DNA from: an uncultured Gammaproteobacteria bacterium | Lineage (GTDB): Bacteria; Pseudomonadota; Gammaproteobacteria; Pseudomonadales; Pseudohongiellaceae | Assembly: GCA_913058135.1 (NCBI GenBank) | Contig: CAJXPR010000036.1 | Location: forward strand, 1-32,125 | Reading direction: 5' to 3' | DNA: 32,125 nucleotides | Part shown: piece after piece, positions 1 through 6,456 of the stretch | Layout: each line of letters opens with the position of its first letter | Numbering within the stretch: the stretch's first letter is position 1 | The notes under the pieces: generated by a model | Databases searched by the model: none | What the model saw: only the letters and a program-made list of their open reading frames with translations | What the model was told of the DNA's origin: nothing | Made by a program: the position numbers and the translations under genes

Positions 1-53
1 CGAGATCTACACAGGGTAGATCGTCGGCAGCGTCAGATGTGTATAAGAGACAG
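1..53 (+). other. Untrimmed Nextera adapter at the left contig end
   Basis: The stretch reads as the end of the P5 primer, an 8-base index (AGGGTAGA at 13-20), the Nextera Read 1 sequence and the 19-bp transposon mosaic end (AGATGTGTATAAGAGACAG at 35-53). It is synthetic library sequence, not genome. Genomic DNA begins at 54. The index differs by one base from the index at the other end. Confidence 0.97.
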
Positions 54-543
54 GAGTCTCCAGCGCAATGGGAATGCCGGCATACAGCAGGTACATGCCC
101 CAGATCGTGGTGGGAATAAGGACAAGAACATTGACCAGCACATTGGGGAACAGGTGGGCGGCGCTGGCCACCGCCAGGGGCTGGCCCACGATGGTGATCA
201 GGGCCATGTGGCGGCCCAGCGAGGCACTGGCACCGTAGGTTTTGGCCATCCAGCGGCTGATGATGGCGGTACTGAACAGCCCAAACAGCAACGCCAGGAA
301 GTAGCCGATGCTGATGGTCAGCAGATCGCCAGTGGCCATGTACAGGGGTTGGTCGGCGCCCAGGCGCCAGCCGAAATTGGCGGCGCCGATCAGCGAAAAC
401 AATGGTGGCAAAAGCAGCAACCAAAGAGAATAGCTCAGGAATACGCGGCGTGTCGAAGGTTCTGACCTGGCCAGCTCGGCAAATGCCTGATGTGGCTGGT
501 ACAGAGATCTGAACAGAGTCAGACCGGAAATGTTTGAGCTCAT
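54..543 (-). CDS. Yip1-like multi-pass membrane protein, C-terminus cut off
   Basis: Multi-pass inner-membrane protein resembling the bacterial Yip1/DUF1282 group, whose function in bacteria is not well defined. About 163 genomic residues remain, with four to five hydrophobic segments. An N-terminal stretch (about residues 8-30) contains the LFRSLYQPHQAFAEL-type motif common before the membrane part of these proteins. The last native residues read YAGIPIALETP, matching the usual Yip1 ending of 'LGIPVLM-TP'. The reading frame then continues artificially into the adapter (VSYTHLTLPT), which is not protein. The start is ATG at 543; I see no strong Shine-Dalgarno. The OB-fold gene lies upstream on the same strand, 285 nt away, so it is probably a separate unit. 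The family call is moderately sure. Confidence 0.7.
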
Positions 544-764
544 ATGTCTTCCGCTGGTTGTGGTCGACGTCTACACACTATCAGACTGCTACCACGGTGC
601 CAGTGAGACATGCTTACCGTGAAATCAGACCGTAACACATTAACGCGTTCTGTTGCGACGGAATTATAGGCGCAAGCAATTCCCCTTTTATTGATCCAGC
701 GCAACAGAAAACGGGGGCGGAAGATATTGCCGAGCACCAGGGACACCACGCATGTGTAGCCAAC

Positions 765-790
765 TGGCCCGGCAAGCGTGCACCGGGCCA
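765..790 (-). terminator. Hairpin after the OB-fold gene, possible terminator
   Basis: Perfect 8-bp inverted repeat (TGGCCCGG at 765-772 and CCGGGCCA at 783-790) with a 10-nt loop. It lies 38 nt past the stop of the OB-fold gene ending at 829. No T-tract follows on either strand, so intrinsic termination is not proven. The rest of the 544-828 gap shows no gene that I can support. Confidence 0.35.
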
Positions 791-828
791 TCGGCCAATG
801 CGCCTGGCATTTTGCGGATTGGGCAGCC

Positions 829-1476
829 TCAGGAATTGACGCTCACGATCCTGTCAGCTTCAAAGACGCGGCCTTCAAACATCTGCGTGGAGATGGAGCC
901 GCGTACGGTGACCACATCCTGGACGTCCAGTTGCATGTAACCTTCATCGTCCAGCGGGTTGTCGTCCAGATCGTCCACCTTCACGGTCAACATGTTCACG
1001 CCGGTATTAAGCGTGAACTCCTGTGCATCGTTGTCTACTGCCGTGATGGTGCCCTGAAGTGTGGTGTCTCCCTCAACAATGGGCCCATGCACGGTGACCA
1101 CCGGATCGTAGAATGTCATCGATTCGTCATCCAGCGGGGACGCATGGAAATAGCTATTGATGGATTCTACATAGACGCTGCTGGCTTCGATCGTGGTCAT
1201 CTCGAAAAAATCATCATCGATCAGCCCGTTTACCACCACTTTGTCGCCCGAAGTCAGGACGTAAGCGTCCGCGTCACGGTCGCCGTCATCCATTTCCACG
1301 AGCACCGAGCCGCGGCCGTAATCCAGCAGGAACTGGTCTCTCTGGACCGTTTCAACAGTACCGCTGAGGCTGATCCAGGTGTCATCGGGTTGCAGATAGG
1401 GTGACTGCGTTTGAGCAGCGGTTGATACTGAGAAAACTGCGGCGCCAAAGGACGCCAGTAGCTTGACGCTATTCAT
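829..1476 (-). CDS. Secreted OB-fold-like protein, paralogue A
   Basis: Small exported protein of 215 residues. A signal peptide (about 1-20, ending in STAAQT) precedes a mature part with two similar beta-rich units. Each begins with a 'L-G-T-V' strand followed by acidic turns: residues about 32-100 contain SLSGTVETV and VEMDD, and residues about 118-210 contain LQGTITAV and VKVDD. This resembles the bacterial OB-fold (BOF/YgiW-like, or DUF5666-like) architecture; the exact family is not certain. It carries many Asp/Glu residues, so cation binding is possible but not shown. The start at 1476 is chosen because AAGGAG lies just upstream and a signal peptide follows; a longer reading frame to 1536 has neither. 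A paralogue lies at 5571-6218, sharing well over half its residues by eye. Confidence 0.75.
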   Translation of the reverse strand: MNSVKLLASFGAAVFSVSTAAQTQSPYLQPDDTWISLSGTVETVQRDQFLLDYGRGSVLVEMDDGDRDADAYVLTSGDKVVVNGLIDDDFFEMTTIEASSVYVESINSYFHASPLDDESMTFYDPVVTVHGPIVEGDTTLQGTITAVDNDAQEFTLNTGVNMLTVKVDDLDDNPLDDEGYMQLDVQDVVTVRGSISTQMFEGRVFEADRIVSVNS

Positions 1477-1504
1477 AATTGGCTCCTTTTTCTGTCTGTT
1501 CAAA

Positions 1505-1538
1505 TTCAGGTTGCCAAAGACAAAGTGGCCTGTCAAAT
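1505..1538 (-). promoter_or_regulatory. Conserved upstream element of OB-fold gene A, with TTGACA box
   Basis: A 34-nt block matches the block at 6260-6293 upstream of the paralogue at 25 of 34 positions without gaps. On the minus strand it starts with ATTTGACA (TTGACA at 1536-1531) and ends with CCTGAA. TTGACA suits a -35 box, but no convincing -10 lies 16-18 nt downstream. The conservation could reflect shared regulation or simply recent duplication. Confidence 0.4.
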
Positions 1539-1552
1539 GCCGGCGGCGTGCT

Positions 1553-2911
1553 CTAGACCGAAACTTTGTTTCCCGCAGAGGTCCATGCTTTCATCGAGCC
1601 AAGGTAAACATCGACCTTGTTAAAGCCCTGGCGCCTGAGAATAGACGCCGCGATGGTGGCACGAGCGCCGGTACTGCACATCACAGAGACCGGCTGATCC
1701 GGATCCAGGTCCTGCGCAGCATCAGAAAGCTCGCCGATATAACGATGGTGGCTACCCTTGATGTGACCGCTCTCATATTCTTCTTTCGCCCGCACATCCA
1801 GCAACGTCCAGCCGTTTTGTGAGCGATCAAGTCTGGCCGCAATGGTCTCGGTATCCGTGAAGTCCAGTGTGTCCAGCGGACCGTTACTGACCGCCAGCGG
1901 CATGACAGAGCTGACGTAGCCCTCTATACCATCAAAGCCGATGCGTCGCAGTGTTGTTGCGGCCGCCAGGGCCTGATCAGCGTCGCGGGCAATAAGCAGG
2001 ATCGATCCGTCTATGGGCAGAAACCAGCCAGCAAAGGCCGCGATCATGTCGTGAGGTATGCACACCGAGTCACGGCGGTGTCCTCCGGCAAAGTCAAAAA
2101 CGCCTCGCACATCCAGACAGATGCGCTCGCCCGGATCCAGCATTGTCGGTGGTGCACAAGGCAGCGGAGCCGGCGGTGGAGTCCGGGTGCCAACTGTATT
2201 GCATCGTTCCATGTGTTCGAAATAGGGCGGTTTGTAATGGTGCTCGGCAACTTTGGCATTGATGAAAATATCCCGGTCCGCAATCTGCAGGCGAGGATTG
2301 TTTCTTCTTTCATGTCCGATCGACGAGAACTCACGATCAGCCATACCGCTGCCGCAAACCGAACCGGCACCGTGAGCGGGATAGACCAGGCATTGATCGC
2401 CGAGCGCCACCAGTTTTTGCAAACTGTCAAACAACAGGCCGGCAACCTCTCGCTTGCGATCCGGATAGAAGTCTGTGCGTCCCACGTCACCGATAAAAAG
2501 CGCATCACCTGTGAAGACGCCAATTGGGCTGTCCTCAAAGTCCTTGTCATACAGGACAAATGACAAACTGTCGTCGGTGTGGCCGGGTGTCTCAAGTACC
2601 GTCAGCCGTGCCTCCCCAAGATCGAAGGCTTGTCCTTCGCTGGTCTGCCTGGCATAGGTGACCGGTTGTTGCGGATCAGGCCCGTGCCAGATCTCGGCCC
2701 CCGTGACCTGTTGCACAAGTGGCGCGCCCGAAATCAAATCTTCGTTACGATGGGTCTCGAAGACATGCTTGATGACGGCCCCTTCTGCGCGCGCAAGTTC
2801 AAGATAAACGTCGATGTCGCGGCGTGGGTCGATGATGGCGGCCTCGCCTCCGCTGCTCAGAAAGTATGACAGGTGGGCCAGCCCTGGGGTCTTGATCTTG
2901 ACAAGTTGCAT
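1553..2911 (-). CDS. Metallo-beta-lactamase/rhodanese fusion, persulfide-dioxygenase-like
   Basis: Probable cytoplasmic sulfur-handling enzyme of 452 residues. The N-terminal metallo-beta-lactamase domain (about 1-240) resembles ETHE1/Blh persulfide dioxygenases, which oxidise glutathione persulfide. The usual THxHxDH motif reads THRNEDL: His54 and Asp58 remain, while Asn56 and Leu59 replace two histidines. His111 (PGHTDD), Asp136 (FTGDALF) and His180 (YPAHGAGS) are present. His54, His111 and Asp136 correspond to the three iron ligands of ETHE1, so a mononuclear iron site is plausible. Two rhodanese-like domains follow. The first (about 262-335) has no catalytic Cys. The second (about 352-450) has a Cys412-containing CSTGAR loop. 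The start at 2911 is supported by GGAGGAG 9 nt upstream; an ATG at 2929 lacks such a site. It is transcribed divergently from the MFS gene. Confidence 0.85.
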   Translation of the reverse strand: MQLVKIKTPGLAHLSYFLSSGGEAAIIDPRRDIDVYLELARAEGAVIKHVFETHRNEDLISGAPLVQQVTGAEIWHGPDPQQPVTYARQTSEGQAFDLGEARLTVLETPGHTDDSLSFVLYDKDFEDSPIGVFTGDALFIGDVGRTDFYPDRKREVAGLLFDSLQKLVALGDQCLVYPAHGAGSVCGSGMADREFSSIGHERRNNPRLQIADRDIFINAKVAEHHYKPPYFEHMERCNTVGTRTPPPAPLPCAPPTMLDPGERICLDVRGVFDFAGGHRRDSVCIPHDMIAAFAGWFLPIDGSILLIARDADQALAAATTLRRIGFDGIEGYVSSVMPLAVSNGPLDTLDFTDTETIAARLDRSQNGWTLLDVRAKEEYESGHIKGSHHRYIGELSDAAQDLDPDQPVSVMCSTGARATIAASILRRQGFNKVDVYLGSMKAWTSAGNKVSV

Positions 2912-2991
2912 GTGTCGCTGCTCCTCCATGATCGGTTTTGTTCCGTGTCGTTCACAAATTTCGACCGGGCGAGGCGACGAAAGTTCAGAAC

Positions 2992-3018
2992 GATCAGGAG
3001 CCTGATCCGTGGTACAAT
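2992..3018 (+). promoter_or_regulatory. Inverted repeat and -10 box upstream of the MFS gene
   Basis: GATCAGG (2992-2998) and CCTGATC (3001-3007) form a 7-bp inverted repeat around a 2-nt centre. TACAAT at 3013-3018 is a good -10 candidate for the transporter starting at 3046. The palindrome sits where the -35 and spacer would be, which fits an operator. No good -35 hexamer is visible, so the promoter may depend on an activator. Confidence 0.4.
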
Positions 3019-3045
3019 CGCTGGTTTTTCGAGTCGCCCTGATTT

Positions 3046-4239
3046 ATGTTCGCCTCCGCCAAACGCCCGCCCATACTCCTGCTTGTGCCCATCAGCATGC
3101 TCTGCACGCTGGTGGCCGTGGTTTTTGGCCGTCTGGCTTACGGGCTGGTACTGCCGGTGATGCGCGAGACGCTTGGCCTGAGTTACTCACAGGCCGCCAA
3201 TCTGGGCACGGTGACCGCGCTGGGATACCTGGTGTTGCTGCTGTATGCCGGTGTGTTCGCGGGCCGCCACGGAGGCAAGAAGGCCATCCTGCTGGGGTTG
3301 TCGTTAGGCGCCATCGGTTTTGCCGGACTGAGTCAGTTCTCAGCCTATCCGCTGCTGATGTTGTGTATGACCTTGATGGGCTTTGGAACGGCGTTTACCT
3401 TCACGCCGCTGATTTCGCTGCTTGGCGCCTGGTATCCGGAGCGCCGGGGCATGGTGATCGGGTTTGCCGGCAGCGGTGTGGGTATCGGCATTCTGCTCGC
3501 CGGTACGCTTGTCCCGATTGTCACAGAGGCAGGCACCGAGGCCTCGTGGCGAGCGATATGGGCGACATTCGCCGGTATTGCGGTGCTGGTTATCGCGCTG
3601 GTCGCATTGTTTCTGCGTGAACCTCCGCAGCATGAAGAGCCGGTGTCCATGCGCCAGGGCCTGAAGACTGTGTATCACAACCCTCATGTGGTGCGTATGG
3701 CGCTGATCTACGGCGTAGTTGGCCTGACCTATATCGTGCAGGTGCTGTTCATGTACAGCTTTGCCCTGGATGCCGGCGTTGCGCCGCAGCTCGCCGGGCG
3801 CCTGGTGGCGGTCATGGGGTTTGTGTCGATCTTTTCAGGTCCCATCTGGGGTTGGCTGGCCGACAGGGTGGGTCATGGCCGCGCCCTGACCTTTTGTATG
3901 ACGGTGGCCATTTTCGCCACGCTGCTGCCGGTATTGTGGCCAGTGACCCTGGCATTTACCGTGCATTTTGTGCTGACAGGACTATCGGTGACCGGGCTGT
4001 TTACGTCAGTGCTGGCTGCCGCCACCAGCACAGTCAAACCGCAGCATGCCGCCATGGCTGTCAGTTTTGTCACCGTATTCTTTGCGCTGGGGCAGCTGAT
4101 CGGTCCCGCGCTGGCCGGTCTGCTGATTGACTGGCAGCAGGACTTCCGACTGACCTTCGCCCTCAGCGCGCTGCTGATGCTTATCGGGGCAGTGGTCAGT
4201 CACGGCAGCACCGCAGTGGCAAAACCCACTCACAGCTAG
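3046..4239 (+). CDS. MFS transporter, YbfB/YjiJ-like
   Basis: Integral membrane transporter of 397 residues with about twelve hydrophobic segments, the usual size for the major facilitator superfamily. The N-terminal FGRLAYGLVLPVMRETLGLS stretch (about 27-46) and the following ALGYLV fit the YbfB/YjiJ group, whose substrates are mostly unknown. A GRHGGKKAILLG loop (about residue 74) is the loop 2-3 motif A, and the matching loop in the second half reads WLADRVGHGRAL. The ATG at 3046 is chosen because the hydrophobic N-terminus follows directly; no clear Shine-Dalgarno is visible. Its promoter region is shared with the divergent sulfur-enzyme gene, but that does not show a sulfur substrate. 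Confidence 0.85.
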   Translation: MFASAKRPPILLLVPISMLCTLVAVVFGRLAYGLVLPVMRETLGLSYSQAANLGTVTALGYLVLLLYAGVFAGRHGGKKAILLGLSLGAIGFAGLSQFSAYPLLMLCMTLMGFGTAFTFTPLISLLGAWYPERRGMVIGFAGSGVGIGILLAGTLVPIVTEAGTEASWRAIWATFAGIAVLVIALVALFLREPPQHEEPVSMRQGLKTVYHNPHVVRMALIYGVVGLTYIVQVLFMYSFALDAGVAPQLAGRLVAVMGFVSIFSGPIWGWLADRVGHGRALTFCMTVAIFATLLPVLWPVTLAFTVHFVLTGLSVTGLFTSVLAAATSTVKPQHAAMAVSFVTVFFALGQLIGPALAGLLIDWQQDFRLTFALSALLMLIGAVVSHGSTAVAKPTHS

Positions 4240-4273
4240 CGCTCACCCAATCCTCCCCAAATGCCGTCTCCCG

Positions 4274-4295
4274 AGGCAATAGTTTACTATTGCCT
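4274..4295. promoter_or_regulatory. Perfect 9-bp inverted repeat before the DUF1428 gene
   Basis: AGGCAATAG (4274-4282) and CTATTGCCT (4287-4295) pair perfectly around TTTA. The repeat lies 34 nt after the MFS stop and 61 nt before the DUF1428 start. No T-run follows, and the arms are AT-rich in the middle, so an operator is at least as likely as a terminator for the transporter gene. Confidence 0.45.
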
Positions 4296-4356
4296 GTCGA
4301 TCCGCGATGTACCCGACCGACCAATAAAAACTTAACGCAACCAACAGGTGAAACGT

Positions 4357-4722
4357 ATGTCTTACATTGATGGCTTTGTGCTCGCGGTACCCAAGACCAA
4401 CAAACAGAAGTTCATTGAGCATGCCAAACTGGCCGACCCGATCTTTATGGAATACGGCGCCATCCGGGTGCTGGAATGCTGGCAGGATGATGTGCCCAAA
4501 GGGACGGTCACGGATTTCTACGGAGCCGTAAAAGCGACCGAAGACGAAGCAGTCGTGTTTTCGTTAATTGAATGGCCGGACAAGGCAACACGCGACGCAG
4601 CCATGGCAAAGATGATGGATCCCAAAAATATCGATCCAAGATTGAGCCCGGAAACAAACCCGATGCCATTTGATGGCAAGCGTATGATTTTTGGCGGGTT
4701 CATGCCGGTTGTAGAGCTGTAG
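4357..4722 (+). CDS. DUF1428 family protein (YbaA-like)
   Basis: Small cytoplasmic protein of 121 residues, full length for the DUF1428 family, which has a ferredoxin-like dimeric alpha-beta fold and no established function. The N-terminus MSYIDGFVLAVP is the typical family opening. Further typical features are ECWQDDVP (about 39-46), VVFSLIEWPDKATRD (about 66-80) and the ending FDGKRMIFGGF. The start at 4357 fits AGGTG six nt upstream; a GTG at 4348 would add three residues and overlap that site. The VOC gene follows 37 nt later with its own strong ribosome site, so the two may form a small operon. Confidence 0.88.
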   Translation: MSYIDGFVLAVPKTNKQKFIEHAKLADPIFMEYGAIRVLECWQDDVPKGTVTDFYGAVKATEDEAVVFSLIEWPDKATRDAAMAKMMDPKNIDPRLSPETNPMPFDGKRMIFGGFMPVVEL

Positions 4723-4759
4723 ATCGGTTGAAGCACCACTGACACCAAGGAGAACAACA

Positions 4760-5548
4760 ATGAGCAACAAACAGGGCGATTTTGTCTGGTACGAGCTGCT
4801 GACCACGGATTCAGCCAAGGCCAGAGAGTTTTATGGCAAGTTACTGGGCTGGACCTATGCTGACAGCGGCATGGATGGCTTCAGCTATTGGCTGGCGGCG
4901 GCGCAGGATGCCGATACCGGCGACAAGCATGAGATTGCCGGGGTAATGGAGATTTCACCGGAGATGCTGAAAGACGGCGCTCAGCCGGCCTGGATGGGTT
5001 ACATCGGCGTCGACAACACCGATGCCACCGTGGCGGCTATCAAGGCTGACGGCGGCGGCGTGCATGTCCCGCCAACCGACATTCCCGGTGTCGGCCGTTT
5101 TGCGATGATTCACGATCCGCAAGGTGTGATGTTCTACATCATGCAGGACACCAGCGGTGGCCACAGTCTGGCATTTGCTGACGATAAACCCCGGGTCGGG
5201 CACTGCGCCTGGAACGAGCTGTATACAACCGATCAGGCGGCTGCCTGGGCCTTCTATAGCAAGCACTTCGGCTGGACCAAAGACGGCGAAATGGACATGG
5301 GGCCGCTGGGCACCTACGACTTTATTCGTCACGGTGGCATGATCGGCGCGATGATGCGCAAACACGACGAGCAGCCAGTGGCCTGCTGGCAGTTCTACTT
5401 CCGTGTGGCCAGCATCAAAGCGGCACAGGACGTTATCACGGCCAACGGCGGCCAGGTCATGATGGGCCCGCATGAAGTGCCGGGCGGCGATTTTATCATT
5501 GTCGGCATGGACCCCACAGGGGCTGCGTTCGCGGTGGTGGGGCAGTAA
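4760..5548 (+). CDS. Double-domain VOC (glyoxalase/bleomycin-resistance-like) protein
   Basis: Cytoplasmic protein of 262 residues with two vicinal-oxygen-chelate units in tandem. Unit 1 (about 6-130) starts FVWYELLTTDSAKAREFYGKLLGW. Unit 2 (about 146-262) starts CAWNELYTTDQAAAWAFYSKHFGW. Both end with a strand containing a 'DPxG' turn (HDPQGVMF and MDPTGAAF). Proteins of this arrangement are commonly annotated as glyoxalase-like, but the substrate cannot be read from sequence. AAGGAG seven nt before the ATG supports the start. It may be cotranscribed with the DUF1428 gene and ends at a hairpin shared with the convergent OB-fold gene. Confidence 0.85.
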   Translation: MSNKQGDFVWYELLTTDSAKAREFYGKLLGWTYADSGMDGFSYWLAAAQDADTGDKHEIAGVMEISPEMLKDGAQPAWMGYIGVDNTDATVAAIKADGGGVHVPPTDIPGVGRFAMIHDPQGVMFYIMQDTSGGHSLAFADDKPRVGHCAWNELYTTDQAAAWAFYSKHFGWTKDGEMDMGPLGTYDFIRHGGMIGAMMRKHDEQPVACWQFYFRVASIKAAQDVITANGGQVMMGPHEVPGGDFIIVGMDPTGAAFAVVGQ

Positions 5549-5564
5549 GGCGCCCACCACCGCG
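5530..5564. terminator. 12-bp hairpin between convergent genes, probable two-way terminator
   Basis: CGCGGTGGTGGG (5530-5541) and CCCACCACCGCG (5553-5564) pair perfectly around an 11-nt loop. The left arm lies in the last codons of the VOC gene and the loop holds its TAA stop. The OB-fold gene ends at 5571 from the other side. The position is ideal for a bidirectional terminator, though neither strand has a clear T-tract. Confidence 0.6.
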
Positions 5565-5570
5565 CAACGG

Positions 5571-6218
5571 TTACTGATTAACCGAGATGACGTAGTCTGC
5601 AACAAACACTCGGTCTTCGAAAAAGCCCTCGGACATTCGTCCGCTTACCGACACGGTGTCACCGGGATCGAGTTGGATGTAGCCCTCGTCATCCAGTGGG
5701 TTCTGAGCCACATTGTCTACCTCTACGGTCAGCGTGCGTGTGTCGGTATTAAGCACAAATTCATCCTCGACCGGATTCACCGAGGTGACCGTGCCCTGCA
5801 GCGTGACCTCGCCATCGACAATGGGATCGGTGACAGACACGATGGGATCGTAGAATGTTGAATTGTCGCCGTCTTGCGTGCTGGCGTGGAAAAACGCGCT
5901 GGCTCCCTCGACATACACGCTGCTCGCATCAATGCTTGTCATTTCAAAAAAATCCCCGTTAATCAGTCCGCTGACGACCACGCGGTCGCCAGAACCCAGC
6001 TGATAGGATTCGGCGTCGCGATCAACGTCGTCCATCTCGACAGTCACCGTGCCACTGCCGTAATTGAGCATAAACGCGTTTTGCTGCACCGACTCGACGG
6101 TGCCGCTCAGGCTGATCCAGGTGTCTTCAGGTTGCAGATAGGGTTGGGGTGTCTGGGCGGCGGCTGATGCGGAAAAAAGTACGGCACCGGCAGACGCCAG
6201 CAAGTTGATATTCTTCAT
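5571..6218 (-). CDS. Secreted OB-fold-like protein, paralogue B
   Basis: Exported protein of 215 residues, the same length as its paralogue at 829-1476 and aligned with it almost without gaps. It has a signal peptide (about 1-20, ending SASAAAQT). Two repeated beta-rich units follow, opened by SLSGTVESV (about 32) and LQGTVTSV (about 120), with many acidic residues such as VEMDDVDRD. The function is unknown; a BOF/YgiW-like or DUF5666-like OB fold is the best guess. ATG at 6218 is preferred over the in-frame ATG at 6230 because GGAG lies six nt before it. It is divergent from the large surface-protein gene at 6457. Confidence 0.75.
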   Translation of the reverse strand: MKNINLLASAGAVLFSASAAAQTPQPYLQPEDTWISLSGTVESVQQNAFMLNYGSGTVTVEMDDVDRDAESYQLGSGDRVVVSGLINGDFFEMTSIDASSVYVEGASAFFHASTQDGDNSTFYDPIVSVTDPIVDGEVTLQGTVTSVNPVEDEFVLNTDTRTLTVEVDNVAQNPLDDEGYIQLDPGDTVSVSGRMSEGFFEDRVFVADYVISVNQ

Positions 6219-6259
6219 GTCGGACTCCATTCGTTAATGAAAAATTGGGTGTTCTCAGG

Positions 6260-6293
6260 TTCAGGTTTCCAAAAATAATTTTTTTTGTCAAAT
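6260..6293 (-). promoter_or_regulatory. Conserved upstream element of OB-fold gene B, with TTGACA box
   Basis: Gapless counterpart of the block at 1505-1538. On the minus strand it has TTGACA at 6291-6286 and ends with CCTGAA. The middle here is an A/T run. The element lies 41 nt upstream of its start codon, against 28 nt in copy A. The remainder of the gap up to 6456 shows no gene that I can support. Confidence 0.4.
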
Positions 6294-6456
6294 CTCCGAC
6301 AGTTTGGGATTCTCTCGCCGGTACAAAATGGCGTCGAAATATGCGGGAATGGGATAGTTGCCAGCAGCTCTGGCTGTCAAACTTCTTCAATTTTTCCACT
6401 CATCAGGAGATGACAAAGAAGGTTGTCCAGCCACAACCGACTTTGCCGCGTAGACC

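Noticed and set aside
37-465. 142-codon plus-strand frame starting MCIRDR
   Set aside because: Its start lies in the adapter, and it runs antisense to the Yip1-like gene with a composition unlike a protein.
778-1404. 208-codon plus-strand frame opposite OB-fold gene A
   Set aside because: Antisense shadow of a gene with a signal peptide, ribosome site and paralogue; it has no recognisable domain.
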